Shown: positions 33,261 through 44,990 of the stretch, piece after piece | Layout of the letters: each line of letters begins with the position of its first letter | How positions within the stretch are numbered: position 1 is the stretch's first letter | From: Elmis aenea | Taxonomy: Eukaryota > Arthropoda > Insecta > Coleoptera > Elmidae | Direction of reading: 5' to 3' | NCBI GenBank assembly: GCA_947652605.1 | Contig: OX393577.1 | Location: 51,745,494-51,809,493, forward strand | Length of the DNA: 64,000 bases | Program-made: the position numbers and the translations under genes | The notes under the pieces: generated by a model | The model's input: the letters and a program-made list of their open reading frames with translations, nothing else | The model's database searches: none | What the model was told of the DNA's origin: nothing

Positions 33261-33417
33261 ATATTAAAATTCTTTATGTAGGCCCTGCACACTTAGTTTA
33301 AAAGGCTAACTTAATTTAATTCAAAAAATTATTTGAGGTTATAAAATTAACCAAAATAATGCAGTTGTATCCAGAATTGTTTTTTTTTTCAAAACTGGAA
33401 AAATATACAGGGTGTTT

Positions 33418-33520
33418 TATTTGAAATATACAAAGTTAGTTTTATTTCCGGAGAGACCGGAAGTGAAACAATAGTGTACATCTGTTTAAATAAACCGCTT
33501 GTAGGTAGGCACATGTCAAG
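33418..33520 (+). mobile_element. Solo left end of a CAGGGTG-type element
   Basis: Begins CAGGGTGTTTTATTTG directly after TA (33416-33417), matching the terminus of the long-TIR elements. It continues with TTCCGGAGAGACCGGAA, a short palindrome. No complementary right end was found, so the extent is approximate. Confidence 0.4.
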
Positions 33521-35619
33521 TCAAAAATTTCATCTATCTAAAATCAAAACTAAAGAAAAAAAAGAGTGTGTACCTGAATTCAATTACACCGGGTTTATGG
33601 GCGCATGTTTTATCGCCCATCACGGAGAGGCGCTCTAGGTATATGCCCCTTTCGCCGGCTTTAAATGAAATTACTAAATTTGACTGTAAAACCAATGATA
33701 GTTAGTATAAAGTTTAATACCAAAAAAAAATATGTTGTTTGTCTCAAAGGCTTTTTAGTTCTTTTCGTTTTCGTTTAAATCGCAGTCACTTCAGACGTAA
33801 AACAAAATGGCATCGAAAGACAACCGCAAATTCTTCACGTTCAATTGTTATCGCTATTGAAAGGAAGGTGGCTGTGTTTTTAACACCAACTTTGGAAGTT
33901 AGCTTGCTGCAACTAAACGTTATCTTTCAAATAGTTGGTTTACCGGTGAACGGAACCGGTACTAATGCGGAGCTATTTCCGTTTCAAGATCGTCGTCTTT
34001 TGTGAAACAACAGTTCTGCGCTTTTGTCCGGATATGAATTAAAGCCTTTGTTTTCTCAACATTTAACCCCAAAAGCAGCAAAAGCTCTATAAGTGTCACG
34101 CAATGTGTCGACGCTTTGTCGTCGATAAAACAGATTAATCACTCCGAAGCGACATCTGATGTTATTTTATTGTTTTACTGGACCCTATGTCGGAATGTTG
34201 GATCTTCTCTTGCACACACCCTGCTTTTCTTGTCAAGTTTTGTAGAAATACGGTAGCTGTTATTTTGACGACTTGTACGATGATTAATTAATTGTCTAAA
34301 ATGTAATACCTGTTTTACAAAGTTTTATACATGTTTTTACATAACAAAGTCTACGAAAGGATTAGCAACCTTTCACATGACCATCGTTCTTTAAAGCTTA
34401 ATAAAATTTGATAACGATAGTTAAATAACTCACGGTCTTGGTAGAGTCTAAGGTTTTTTTTTGCGTGATTGCTTTAACGTCTCTATTACTTCATGTATTG
34501 GAGAATGAAAAATACCATCTTCAAGTCTCTTACACGAGTTTACGCAGCCTCTCAAAATCCTGCGGCTTATTGGATTGAGCATTTGCCAATTTTCATTTAC
34601 TTTGGTGGTTTTATCCGCGAACAAAGAATGAAAAAATTCGTGTTAAAAATATGAATATTTCACTAGTTGTTGAAAATTTTGCTCCATTTAGTTTTTTATA
34701 AATCGACGAACATGTTTATCTATTTGAAAGCAGATTAAGCAAAAAGCATAAGCGACGAAATGTTTGTGTAAAAGCTCCAGCACTATAACAATTTTAGTGA
34801 TATTATAAAAGCAAAATGACCGCAATCAGCAGCGAATAAAAATGCCAAATGGACACGAAAAATACTGGCTATTTTCAGCTTTCCGGTGGCTTTTTCAGGG
34901 CAGCAGATAATTCACATTTTCAGGAGACTCTAGCTGGGGAAACGATTGGAATTCTGGTTGCTAAATAAAAAAACCTAATTTATTATAGTTAATATTTCAA
35001 ATTCGTAATAAACGTTTAATAAAAGGTACCTATGTTAAACACATTTGATTCTATTCAGTTAGGACTTCTGTTACATGATTTCTCTGTATCAAAACTGTGC
35101 ATTTCATTTACAATTAAAATTATTAAAAATACTGCATTTTTAAAGACGTTTGATACTATTTTGGTATAATTCAACAACTTTTTTCCATACGGTACATTTT
35201 TAAGAGTAGGTAGGTACATAAAGTTCTTTGTTAGACTGGTTGACTTAATGAAAACGTTGTTAAAAGTTGCAAATGTTACGTAGAAGTTTTAATGCTACTT
35301 AAAAGTTTTTATTTTTGATAAACAGATTTAAAAAGTGTTTTTACTTGAAAATGGACGTACCCTAACTTAAAATATGTTTTGTTGAATCATTATTAAGATG
35401 CGAAAAAAGTAAACCGCGTTCACAATAAATTATTTAAGAGGTAAAAATTATCGTAAGCAATCAAACTTAATTTGGGAAAAAAAATGTTTAAATTGTAATT
35501 TTAAATTGTTTAAAAACTCGGCGGCAAATCTTTAGTTTTTTTAACAAATTATATTTTAGCGATTATAGCTGGAATATTGCTAACAGTTATGAAAGACCAA
35601 GGATGAAGTTTTGATTAAA
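33521..35619. other. AT-rich DNA, no feature recognised
   Basis: The open frame at 33739-34005 shows no recognisable domain. Nothing else is seen before the Helitron. Confidence 0.4.
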
Positions 35620-35991
35620 TCTATATATATATAAAAGAGCTTGTTTGTTTGTTTGTGTGTTTGTTTGTTTGTGTGTTTGTTTGTTTGTTTGTGTGTTTGT
35701 TTGTTTGTGTGTTTGTTTGTTCGCTATAGAATCCTAGGTCCGTTGGCTGATCGGGAACAAATTTTGCACAGTTACTATTTTGGACCTAACGGATCAAACG
35801 TCGTATAAAGAACGGCCGGAAATGCCCGGGAACGGCCGGAAACGTCCGCCAAACGCGAGCGCGGAGCGCGAGTAGTCTGTAATTGAACGTCTGAGAACGT
35901 CCGCCGGGAGCGAGCGCGGAGCGCGAGTAGTCAGTGATTGATAAAGGAGAATAATTGTAATCACCCGTGCAACGCCGGGTAAATCGGCTAG
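35620..35991 (+). mobile_element. Non-autonomous Helitron, 372 bp
   Basis: It starts TCTATATATATATAAAAGAG and ends CGGCTAG, inserted between a host A (35619) and T (35992), the target preference of Helitrons. A strong hairpin ACCCG-T-GC-AAC-GC-CGGGT lies at 35963-35980, eleven bases before the terminal CTAG, as in rolling-circle elements. After the 5' end comes a GTTTGTTT/GTGT simple repeat (35641-35719). The interior holds two related blocks containing GCGAGCGCGGAGCGCGAGTA (about 35847-35890 and 35897-35940). There is no Rep/helicase gene, so it would depend on an autonomous partner elsewhere. Confidence 0.9.
35641..35719 (+). repeat. GTTTGTTT/GTGT microsatellite inside the Helitron
   Basis: A run of GTTT units regularly broken by GTGT, 79 bp. 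It sits directly after the Helitron 5' terminus, a common place for simple repeats in insect copies of such elements. Confidence 0.9.
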
Positions 35992-37057
35992 TTTATTATA
36001 CATATAAACGATGCATAAATATTTTACAATTGTTATACCTGTTATATAGGCATTGAAATGTCGATGAGGAACTGTTTGTTACAGTGAATTTAGGGGTGTT
36101 GACGGTGTATTTCGTTATTCGAATTACCTAGGGTTAGTTGGAAGTATATAAATAGGTAAGACATCCACTTGTAATTCTGTTTTTCTTTATTCGGAAAGCC
36201 ATAAAAAGCGCTTGAGGTTTTTCATCAACGAAAGCACCCGGATAGTGAAATCTCAATCTCCAGATCGGAGAATCGTCAAAGAGGTATTTTGACTTGCAAT
36301 AAGCTCGTCCCAGTAAAACATACCTTTTGGGAGCTACTAACAAAAGGCGAATCTAAAATTCAATGCTCCTTTACAATTAGAACGTATTCAAAGACAATTT
36401 TCTCTGGCAGTCGCTTCTCTTAATGTTATAATTAAATAATTACTCCACCTATTTCGTGTTGTTCTGCTAATTATGCTAGTTTTTGTTGCATTGTGAATAC
36501 GCTAAGTCTATTCGGAACTATAAAGACCGAAGCAAAGTTCTATTACCTTCAGCTTATTTGCTCTATCTGCTATTGTTAGCTTCAGTTAAGTCGAAGTTTG
36601 ACGGGCTTGCACTGCCCAAGTTTGTTTTTGTTGTTTATATTGTTAGCGTTTACTCATCCACGCTTATACATATATCCTATATCTGCTCTTATTTGTCTCA
36701 TTAAATATCACAAAACCAGGAACATTTAAGATAACGTGCTTTATGAAATGAAAATTAAGTTCCTTTGAAGGTTTATTTAAATTATCATGCATCTCTGAGT
36801 TTGTCGCATGGTACCATATGTTAAAGTCTAATTTAGTCTTAAGTACCTTAGCTTATACTACAGTATATAATTTTACCTCGTGTATAGATAGACTTTTAAA
36901 TTTTCAATGACAATCTGTTTTTTTTTTTTTTTTAATAAATATAAAAGTCGACCCTTATTTATAGGGGCGTATACAACCTAATATGTGGCATTGTTTATCT
37001 TTTGTATCAATTATTCAATAATGATAAATTAAAATGGTTTTGGTAATATATGTATAC
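35992..37057. other. AT-rich DNA, no gene recognised
   Basis: Contains a poly-T run of about 18 at 36917-36934. Open frames at 36134-36343 (minus) and 36483-36704 have no known motif. Confidence 0.45.
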
Positions 37058-37685
37058 CAGCGGCGTGCGGTCCATGGATGCGGTGGATGCGGCGCATCCC
37101 TCAAAATTCACGTCAAGAATATTTTTATACCGTATCATATTTGAATTTCGTGTAGCTTTATATTGCTTTGATTTATTTTTGGTAACGTGATTATGATATT
37201 TATTATATGCGATGTTTTGCCTGCTCGAAAAATTTGCATTAACCCATCTATATCCAGCGAGCGGCCGACTACGGACGAAATGTGTGCGATGCGTAGCGCT
37301 AGCTAGCACTTGTGAGCATGACTATGGGATGCGGATTCGGAATTTGCTTCCTTGGCGTATGCGCACTGCGATGAAGTCTATAGTCTATGGCCGAATCGTT
37401 GCTTACTTAACATCTACGGTGGATGCGGTATCTCCGTTTGCTTCCATGGGCAGCTCGCACTCGATTAATGTTTCCGCACGCTACAAAAATAATCATTTCC
37501 GTTGTAAGTTGATTTTTTGTACTCTCTTTGATTCAAGCTTCTTCTGTTTAAATCAGCTTTACTCAATTTTTAGTGCACTGTTTCGCTACATACAATTTTG
37601 TAGAATAAAATTGAATTTTAAAAAATAAATTGGTCGTTTTTTTTTGGACAGCCTTCCCTGGTTGAAAAGTCACCGCACGCCACTG
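37058..37685. mobile_element. hAT element, non-autonomous, 628 bp
   Basis: The ends CAGCGGCGTGCGGT (37058-37071) and ACCGCACGCCACTG (37672-37685) pair with one mismatch. A perfect 8-bp target duplication ATGTATAC lies at 37050-37057 and 37686-37693, diagnostic of hAT. Inside are repeated GGATGCGG motifs (37076-37095, 37328-37336, 37421-37429). A 138-codon open frame (37212-37628) covers most of the interior but shows no hAT transposase motif, so it is not called as a gene. Confidence 0.92.
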
Positions 37686-37693
37686 ATGTATAC

Positions 37694-38210
37694 TAAATAC
37701 ATTTGTTGATGTTTGACCTCTAGTTAATATGCATTCCTGGAGCAATTGTTGATTAGTTCCTTCTGCAGTGCACAAGATAAACAGGAACTCATAAAAGTGT
37801 TACGCGTGTATAGATCGAACTCAAGATCTGAAAGCCAAAAACATGTTTCTAAAACTCGATTTTTACACATTGTTTTGAATACGATACATAATGCATAAAA
37901 CAGAATTAAAGGTGTATAAAATTTAATTACAAATGTAAAAAGAAATTGTACTTTTGTAATGAAGTATTCAGCTCTATAGAACAAATTATTGTTGTACATA
38001 ACTGTTATCAAACCCATGTGGACTTATGGAGCAGAAATTTTTCTGCATAATGACCTTGATGTGCCATTTGTTAGAGATATTATTGGGGAGCGGAGTGCTA
38101 AACACCATGAGAGGTTCGGGGGCCGTAGCAGCATCCTCTTACATTCACTGCTGAAGGGGTGTGATGACAGTAGGCTTAAAAGACACTGGCCATCTAACCT
38201 GATGGACGGC
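37694..38210. other. Gene-free DNA
   Basis: Short open frames on both strands (37724-38017 minus, 37989-38213) show no recognisable domain. The segment 38000-38060 (KPMWTYGAEIF when read forward) faintly recalls the C-terminal end of non-LTR reverse transcriptases and may be a small old fragment; this is weak. Confidence 0.3.
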
Positions 38211-38529
38211 TAAAGGCCTCTACTTACTTTCCGATCGTCAGGACAACCATATTGAAGAGTGTCTACTCACTTCCGACCAATTTAACCAAAACTGCATAAT
38301 GCGTCATCAAACTTACAAAACGCGTTCGTTTTTGAGTTCGGTCGTCCAACGGTGCGCACTGTCTTATCTATAGCGAATTGTAGTGGGTTGGTTGGCTTGT
38401 CGGATGGTCTGGCCACCCAAACTTTCCAACGTCCAATCGTTTGGTGGGCCGACGGTGCTACACACTATACAATTTGTCGAAATGGTAGGCCGGTTTTACC
38501 GATAAGTTGGAAGGTGAGTAGAGGCCTTA
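38211..38529. repeat. TIR repeat beginning TAAAGGCCTCTACTTAC
   Basis: The left end TAAAGGCCTCTACTTACTTT (38211) and the right end GGTGAGTAGAGGCCTTA (to 38529) are inverted repeats with few mismatches. A further copy of the end motif, GTGTCTACTCACTTCCGACC, lies inside at about 38259-38279, so the left end is partly duplicated. GC content is higher than in the surroundings. No transposase. Probably a small DNA transposon of unknown superfamily. Confidence 0.55.
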
Positions 38530-38694
38530 AGCTAAGGCCGCACTGCGGGATTTTTGGCTGGAGGGTAGATGGTAGATACACGCCGTCGCCTGGCGACAAT
38601 CCAGGCGCATTGTTTCACAACAAATTTTCGCCAGGCGACGGCGTGTATCTACCATCTACCCTCCAGCCAACCCTCCCGCAGTGCGGCTTTAGCT
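38530..38694. repeat. Large hairpin (fold-back), 67-bp arms
   Basis: Arms at 38530-38596 and 38628-38694 are reverse complements with about four mismatches in 67 bp, separated by a 31-bp loop. They include GAGGGTAGATGGTAGATACA followed by CGCCGTCGCCTGGCGA and its complement. It directly abuts the preceding TIR repeat. Probably a fold-back MITE; the near-perfect arms point to a recent origin or gene-conversion upkeep. Confidence 0.85.
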
Positions 38695-39184
38695 TTACAG
38701 AGGACACGTCGATGGAATGTTCTGATCATGTCATAGTGGTGCTGTGATTAGTGCTAGACTACCAAATTAGCTTATAGAATTCTGATTGCTAACAAACCTA
38801 TATTATAAAAAAAAAAACTTCTATAAATACATTATTTAAACGTTTCTTTTGTTATGCGCTGGCAGAATATTATGGAACAATACAGAAAGAGCAAATTAGC
38901 GATTTTGCGGTAATCATCCTTGGTATTATTTAAAAATATTGATACAGAAATGAATGGCCAACTAACTTCTCTTGTAGTAACTTGTTAAAATTTGAGAATT
39001 TATGTCTGTGAACGGAAAAACAAGTTATAATTAAGCTGTTTGTTTACTTATATGAAAATTCCCTTCACCTGTCAAATTTGCGTTTTCAACCAATCACTAA
39101 TCTTAAATCTTTTAGAGACTACCAATAGGAGCAATATTACACGGTAATAATTTTACATTCCTCTGCCAGGAGTTGATCCTCCTG
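38695..39184. other. AT-rich DNA with a partial repeat
   Basis: At 39066-39123 the text CAAATTTGCGTTTTCAACCAAT repeats in direct orientation the left arm of the inverted repeat at 39185. Otherwise nothing is recognised. Confidence 0.5.
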
Positions 39185-39349
39185 TAAAATTTGCGTTTTC
39201 GACCAATAACAAACTCAGATTTCCTTTAAACGGCCAATAAACATAATCATACACTGATAATTTACTTTTCGCAATTAACAGATTTTCATGCGTTTATTGG
39301 TCGTTTCTAAGAAATCTGAGTTTTTGATTGGTGGAAAATATAAATTTGG
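39185..39349. repeat. Inverted repeat, about 58-bp arms
   Basis: The left arm 39185-39242 (AATTTGCGTTTTCGACCAAT ... CGGCCAATAAAC) and right arm 39292-39349 (GTTTATTGGTCG ... ATATAAATTTGG) are reverse complements with moderate divergence. A third, direct copy of the arm sits at 39066-39123. CCAAT/ATTGG boxes recur in all three. No coding capacity; an old fold-back is most likely. Confidence 0.6.
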
Positions 39350-39671
39350 AGAGGAAATAAGGTATTTTGGTCTTGATAATTTTTTGACAGATGTCGGCGA
39401 CCAATAACGTTACTTTAATATAGATTAAACCACACCCCTGACACACCACTCTGACAGTACTTGTAAAATTTGACATAACAGATTATGTATGTACCTAAAT
39501 ACTATTTGGTTCATTAATTTTTATTAAAATATAATTCTTGAATTAAAAATTAGTTATAAATGATCTATTAATAATAACAATCGCAGTAAGTAGTAGGTAT
39601 ACTTTAATTTATCTAAATTAAACAACATTTTAATTTGACAGATAGGTTAGGTGAAGGAAATTTTCTGACAA

Positions 39672-39844
39672 AATATAACTCGTGCATTGCAAATAATCTA
39701 TAATTTTTGGCAAATCTTCACTCATGCAAGTTAAAGAAGAAAAAATCACGAGTGCACTTCGTACACTCGTGATTTTTTCAGCTCAACTTGCATTCGGGCA
39801 TGTTTACCAAAAATTATCGATAATTTTTAATGCACTTGTTATAT
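39672..39844. repeat. Fold-back element with AAAAAATCACGAGTG apex
   Basis: Arms 39672-39754 and 39764-39844 are reverse complements with scattered mismatches; the innermost GAAAAAATCACGAGTG pairs perfectly around a 9-base loop (39755-39763). The outer ends read ATATAACTCGTGCATTG and its near-complement TAATGCACTTGTTATAT. The open frame at 39724-39912 that crosses it is a by-product of the hairpin and not a gene. Confidence 0.8.
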
Positions 39845-39849
39845 TACTA

Positions 39850-42800
39850 CTGATAATTTTCCACATATATAACGCAGCCAATATTTTACTTTGTACAACA
39901 AAGACAATTTAATATTCTCTGAAAGAAGCTGTAGAATCTAACGTTGATGTATTGATTGGCATTAAGTCCAACGATAATCTTGGAGATAATACCTCTAGTT
40001 TTTAATCTCGTTCTTTCCTGGTACAACAAACTGATTGATGTAAGAGTGACATCCTAATTTGTCATTTTCTTTAGTGAATTGTACGAGAACGGATGCAGGA
40101 ACATCTATTAAAACTTTTGTACCTTTCTTTTAATAAGTCGAGTCTACTTGGTATGTCCAATTTGCTGTGTCTGTATTGATCGATAATATTCTGCCAACGC
40201 ATCACAAAAGAAACGTATAAATAATGTATTTGTGGAAATTTTTATGCGATGAAATTTATTGCCCAAAAAGATGGGATATATACAACACTGTATTAAAGTT
40301 GTTTGCTGACTGAAGGCTAAAAATACTGTTCAAACTGTATGAAAACAAACTGATTGCTTTAAATTTTTAGTGAATCAATGATTATTTATCAATAATGATT
40401 AACAAATTCAACACACTTATGGTCAAAATTGAGTGTAGACATTGCGAAACAAACAAATGGGAAATATATGAATGTGTATCCCTTTTACGTATAATTTTGT
40501 TGTAGAAGAGATGGTCCAAGGCAATGCAAGAAATCATGTATTTTTTGTTTTGTACAGAAACAATCTTAATTTTAGATTTTATGGCAAATTAGTTTTCTTA
40601 ATTATTTTGTCTTTCTTGCGAATCGAAGATTCGGTTTATAGCTTACCACAAAAAAAGTACTAAATGACATTGCGACAATTAATATTGTACTTACCTCATA
40701 AAAACTAAACGTATTGAAAATGGTTTTCGTTTTAAAATAAATATATACAAACGTAAGAGTTATTAAAACCTAGTAACTATAATGTACAGGTACAGCTCCG
40801 ATTTTCCGGAACTCTTAGTTTCAAAGCCTTACCGGATTTGCTGGACTAATGTGAAATCATAGCTATAGTTAAATTTAAGCAAAATAAGTTGAGAATCTCA
40901 CAAAATTTCGGTGTCACCACCAGTAAGTGCGGTGTAAATAATGTAAAGAGGTCATTTCTAAAAGGGTCCCCTTTAGCCATTTATTTGGATTATAATCTAC
41001 AAAAAAAACTGTTGTTAATGCTCTTTGTATTAATAGCTTTCTTTCCATTACTTATTTAAAAAAAAAAAACTTTGGCAAACCTTTTAACCTGACCATCTAT
41101 TTACTGATCTAAACAGTTATATTTGATATTTTTGAACGTATTTATTACGCGAAAATAGCCGAAGTACACTTGAGAAAGATTTGGCATTGAATATTTTCTT
41201 AACGGTGGAGTTCCGCAAAAAATAAGACTACCACCATATGAATCCTCTCTTTAAGTTCTGCAATATGTATATGTCATTTTTATCATCATAGGACAGGGAA
41301 CTCTTTCGGCAGTATAACCGCAAAGACTTCCTCGTAGTTTGTTCCGAACTAAAGGAGGTACCGAACTATCAGTTTTCGGAAAATCGGTGTTGCACCTGTG
41401 CTATAAAAGAAATTTGTACAGGCCTGTGTTCAAAACTTATGTTTTCTTTATATACGAGTATATAGATTAGCTCGAATAGTTTAAAATGGAAAACAACAAA
41501 AAATAGTAACAAATCCTATATGCTTCTTAATTAAATAACCAAATTTACTTTAGCTCAATTGCTATCAAGATATTGATTGCAACACCTAGCAATTCTTTGA
41601 AATTTCGTTAAAAAACATTTGTTTTTGCGTTTTAGAATAATTTTTTGAAAGTGGCAGTAAAAGATTTTTAGTCTTTTTTGTCATTGCGGGATACTCAGAA
41701 TCGCACTCCTATTTTAATCTTGGAAATATTTTTTTTGATTTTATTTTAGTAGGTATGTTCGATTAGCTGCAAGAACTATTTTACAAAACATAAAAACTTC
41801 AACAAATTCGATTTTGTTTTGTTTGATATCTTGAAATTAAATTTAATACAGTTCTCTATTTAAAAGCCATTTTTATTCCAAAACTTTTCGGAAAAAAATC
41901 ACGGGTCATAAGTCTTACTTGTTGTTTCTTTTTAGTTTTTACTACGAAGTAAAAGTCACTGCAGCAGTTTTAACAACTGACGATGTTGGTGCTGCATTCT
42001 CGCTATAGGCATTGTAGGAGATAACAATGGGTAAATGGGGATGCGTGTTCCTGAACGACGCTTTAGTTTAGTTAGTGAAGGCTTTGTGTGTGGCTTTAGT
42101 TTGGGATAAATTTCTCCTGAGATAACAGGAATTAATTTGCGAAACGCCTTCCAGTACGATATATTGTTTGCGGGACGGACATTGCTGAGTGGTTATTTAC
42201 CCATCTGTTATCCTTCAAATAGGTACGTGTTGCCGCTTTAAATCGATCGAACTTTTTTTTTTGTTAAGAGCGAACCCAATTTTCCGGATAAAACCTAAAG
42301 ATTTCATTCAACCATGCACAAAAGAAACGTATTTAGTGTTCAAAACTAAATCTATAACGAAATGGGATTTAATCTTTACGTGAGAGCTATTATCGGGAGA
42401 TTTTTTTGTTGTGTAACGGCCATCCAAAACGCGTTTAAAGTCTGTAATTGTGTTTAACCACAACTAATTTTGTATGTATATGGAGGTCGAGCTAATGTCG
42501 CATCGACCAGTTGATATAGCAGATGCAGGATGAAATATTACGAAGCGTAACCCAAATTACACTCTCCTCTTTGATGTTCTGTTATAGTAAGAAGTTATGG
42601 TTGGAGATATGGGTTAATGTTTTGAATGCGTCAAGAATTTGGGTTATAAACATTTTTCTTACCTAATTTTGAGGCAATAGCGTGTTTTTTTGCCATTTAC
42701 TTATAGAATTTTATGCATGTTTTTGTATTTTTATTAAGCGGAAAACGCAAGCATAGAAGCATTTATGATTGTATATTATCTTTTCGTAAGCCGTTCTATA

Positions 42801-44027
42801 TAACCGCTTTTTTTAAGCTCTGTTCTGAAGCATGAGACGATTATTTACACACGTGCGCTCACAGAGACGTATATCTTTTTTAATAAACATTCGTGACGTT
42901 TTGGTTTTGAAATTGAAATGTTTTCGTTTAACTCAAAAATGGCTTTTGCAATTTCGCCCACACTGTAATTGTCCACTGGAGATAAAAATCGTTCACGAAT
43001 TGTATAGATAAAGACTATAAAATAATATTAGACTTGTATATTTATCAATCTTTTAGATACGTCTAGATTTGTTGTTAACGAAACGATTTTTTTGTCAAGC
43101 TTACGAAAGTTATTCTAGAGAGAATCGTTAACCTACATTTGTTAGAAGCAAGCAGTCACAATTCGTTATCATTTATATGTCATACAAAAAGCTTACATTT
43201 TAACTGGATCTTCTGATATTTGAATCTTAATAGTTTTAAGCACTTAAGTAACAGCCACTATAATTTTATCGAATGTTTTCATAAAAAAATATGTGTAACA
43301 AATTTTTTGGAGATTGATACTTGAATATTGCGAGCGATTAAAATATTATTATCCAAAATTTGTAACGTGAAATGCTACAACCATTTAAATATCCTATTGC
43401 ATCGACAGCTGTTTAGGTTTAGTTTTTCCTAAATCATTTTTTTAAACTTAATTTGTGTCTCCAAGAAAAACCTACAAATAAGTACAGTATAATGGTAAAA
43501 ACTTATAATAGGCACTTGAAATAGGTAAATCACTTTAAAATGTTCAAAATATCACACTTGTTTTTAATCTTAGCTTCCTGTTTTTTTTTTGTTTAAAAAA
43601 GTTTGATACAAATTATGAATCCATTAGAAGGGCGATATTGTGATACCGCATCAGACTTAATATAAAAAAGAATGTGCAGAAATTACTGACAGTTTTTTTT
43701 AATGTTCAATAGTAATGATTATTGAATAATCATTGTTTTATATATAGTTTATTTTCAAAATGAACAGTAGTTGTATTTTAAAACTATTCATTTGAATATA
43801 CTTTTTTCGCTTTTCTATTGGGCAGTATTGCTATCCCCGTAAATTATAAAAATAAAATTTTCCGTTACATTCGTTTAAATTTCACCGGTTGTGATAGATT
43901 AACAAGTAAAACCATGGAAGTTAATTATTGTCTTTTTCATGGCAACGTTGATTTTTTCGTACATATAGCAATTTTTTAATTATTTCGCTTATTTTTGTAA
44001 AAATGCCATTAAAAAAGTAATTTCATT
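39850..44027. other. AT-rich DNA, no feature recognised
   Basis: Over 4 kb without a recognisable gene or clear repeat end. Short open frames (40472-40663, 42189-42383) have no known motif. Homopolymer A and T runs are frequent. Confidence 0.45.
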
Positions 44028-44990
44028 GAGGGTGCTTCTTAAGTATTGCAAAAGAACTTAGAAGGCAATTCCTTATCGAAAATTAAGGGTGGTCTTTCAT
44101 GTAACATTTTTGTCTTAGACGGAGTTACACCCCCCTTAAGGGGAGCGGTAAAATTAGGTTTTAATTTTATTCCTCAAATTTGGATATATGCATGAGAATG
44201 ATATTTGGTAGATGTTTTATACTTATTAAAAGGTTTCCCATAGTAATATTTTTAATCATCTCCCACCTTCACAGGCGGCTGAAAAGTGCGACCTCTGTTG
44301 GTATTTTTATCGGAACTTTTTGGTGGGTTAAAATTTTGCGAATAAAAAATTTGTTTTTGAAAGCATGATTAATTTAGAAACTTTTTTTATTGTTTAGTTT
44401 TTCTCGTAAACCTACCGTTTTTGAGTAAAAAATTAAGTAAATATACATGAACCATCAAATATTCCAATATAAAACGATTCATTTTGGTGGTTGCCATGGT
44501 TTGTTTATGTTCATATTGGGTAGAATTGACGGGCGTTTTAGCGTTGTCACCGCGTAAACGTCAAAATGAATTACTTTATTATTTACTCAAAACCGGTAGG
44601 TTCTACGAGATAAACTAAAGAATAAAAAAGTTTTTAAATAAATCAATCTTAAACAAAAATGTAATTGCAAAATTTTAACCTATTAAAAAGTTCTGATAAA
44701 AGAACCAACATGGGTACCTATTACTTTTCAGCCCCCTGTGAAGGTTAGAGATGATGATATTACTATGGGAAACGAAACCTTTAAATAAGTATAAAACATC
44801 TACCAAATATCATTCTCCTCTTACATTTATCCAAATTTGAGATATAAAATAAAAACCCAATTTTATCGCTCCCCTTTAGGGGGGCGTAACTCCGAAAGGA
44901 GACGTCTAAGGAAAACATTTCATATGAAAGACCCCTCATAATTTTCGATAAGGAATCACCTCCTTTTTACAATACTTAAGAAACACCCTG
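44028..44990. mobile_element. Long-TIR fold-back element B, 963 bp
   Basis: The left end GAGGGTGCTTCTTAAGTATTG (first base altered from C) and the right end CAATACTTAAGAAACACCCTG, followed by TA at 44991-44992, are inverted repeats. Homology between the halves runs inward about 410 bp on each side, for example TTGGTAGATGTTTTATACTTAT at 44210 against its complement near 44790. A central part of roughly 120 bp (44440-44560) is unpaired. No protein motif is visible. Identity between arms is only moderate, so it is older than element E. Confidence 0.85.

Noticed and set aside
37212..37628. 138-codon frame inside the hAT at 37058-37685
   Set aside because: No transposase motif and no homologue recognised; kept only as an observation.
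39724..39912. 62-codon frame as a gene
   Set aside because: It spans a fold-back; the open frame follows from the palindrome and has no motif.
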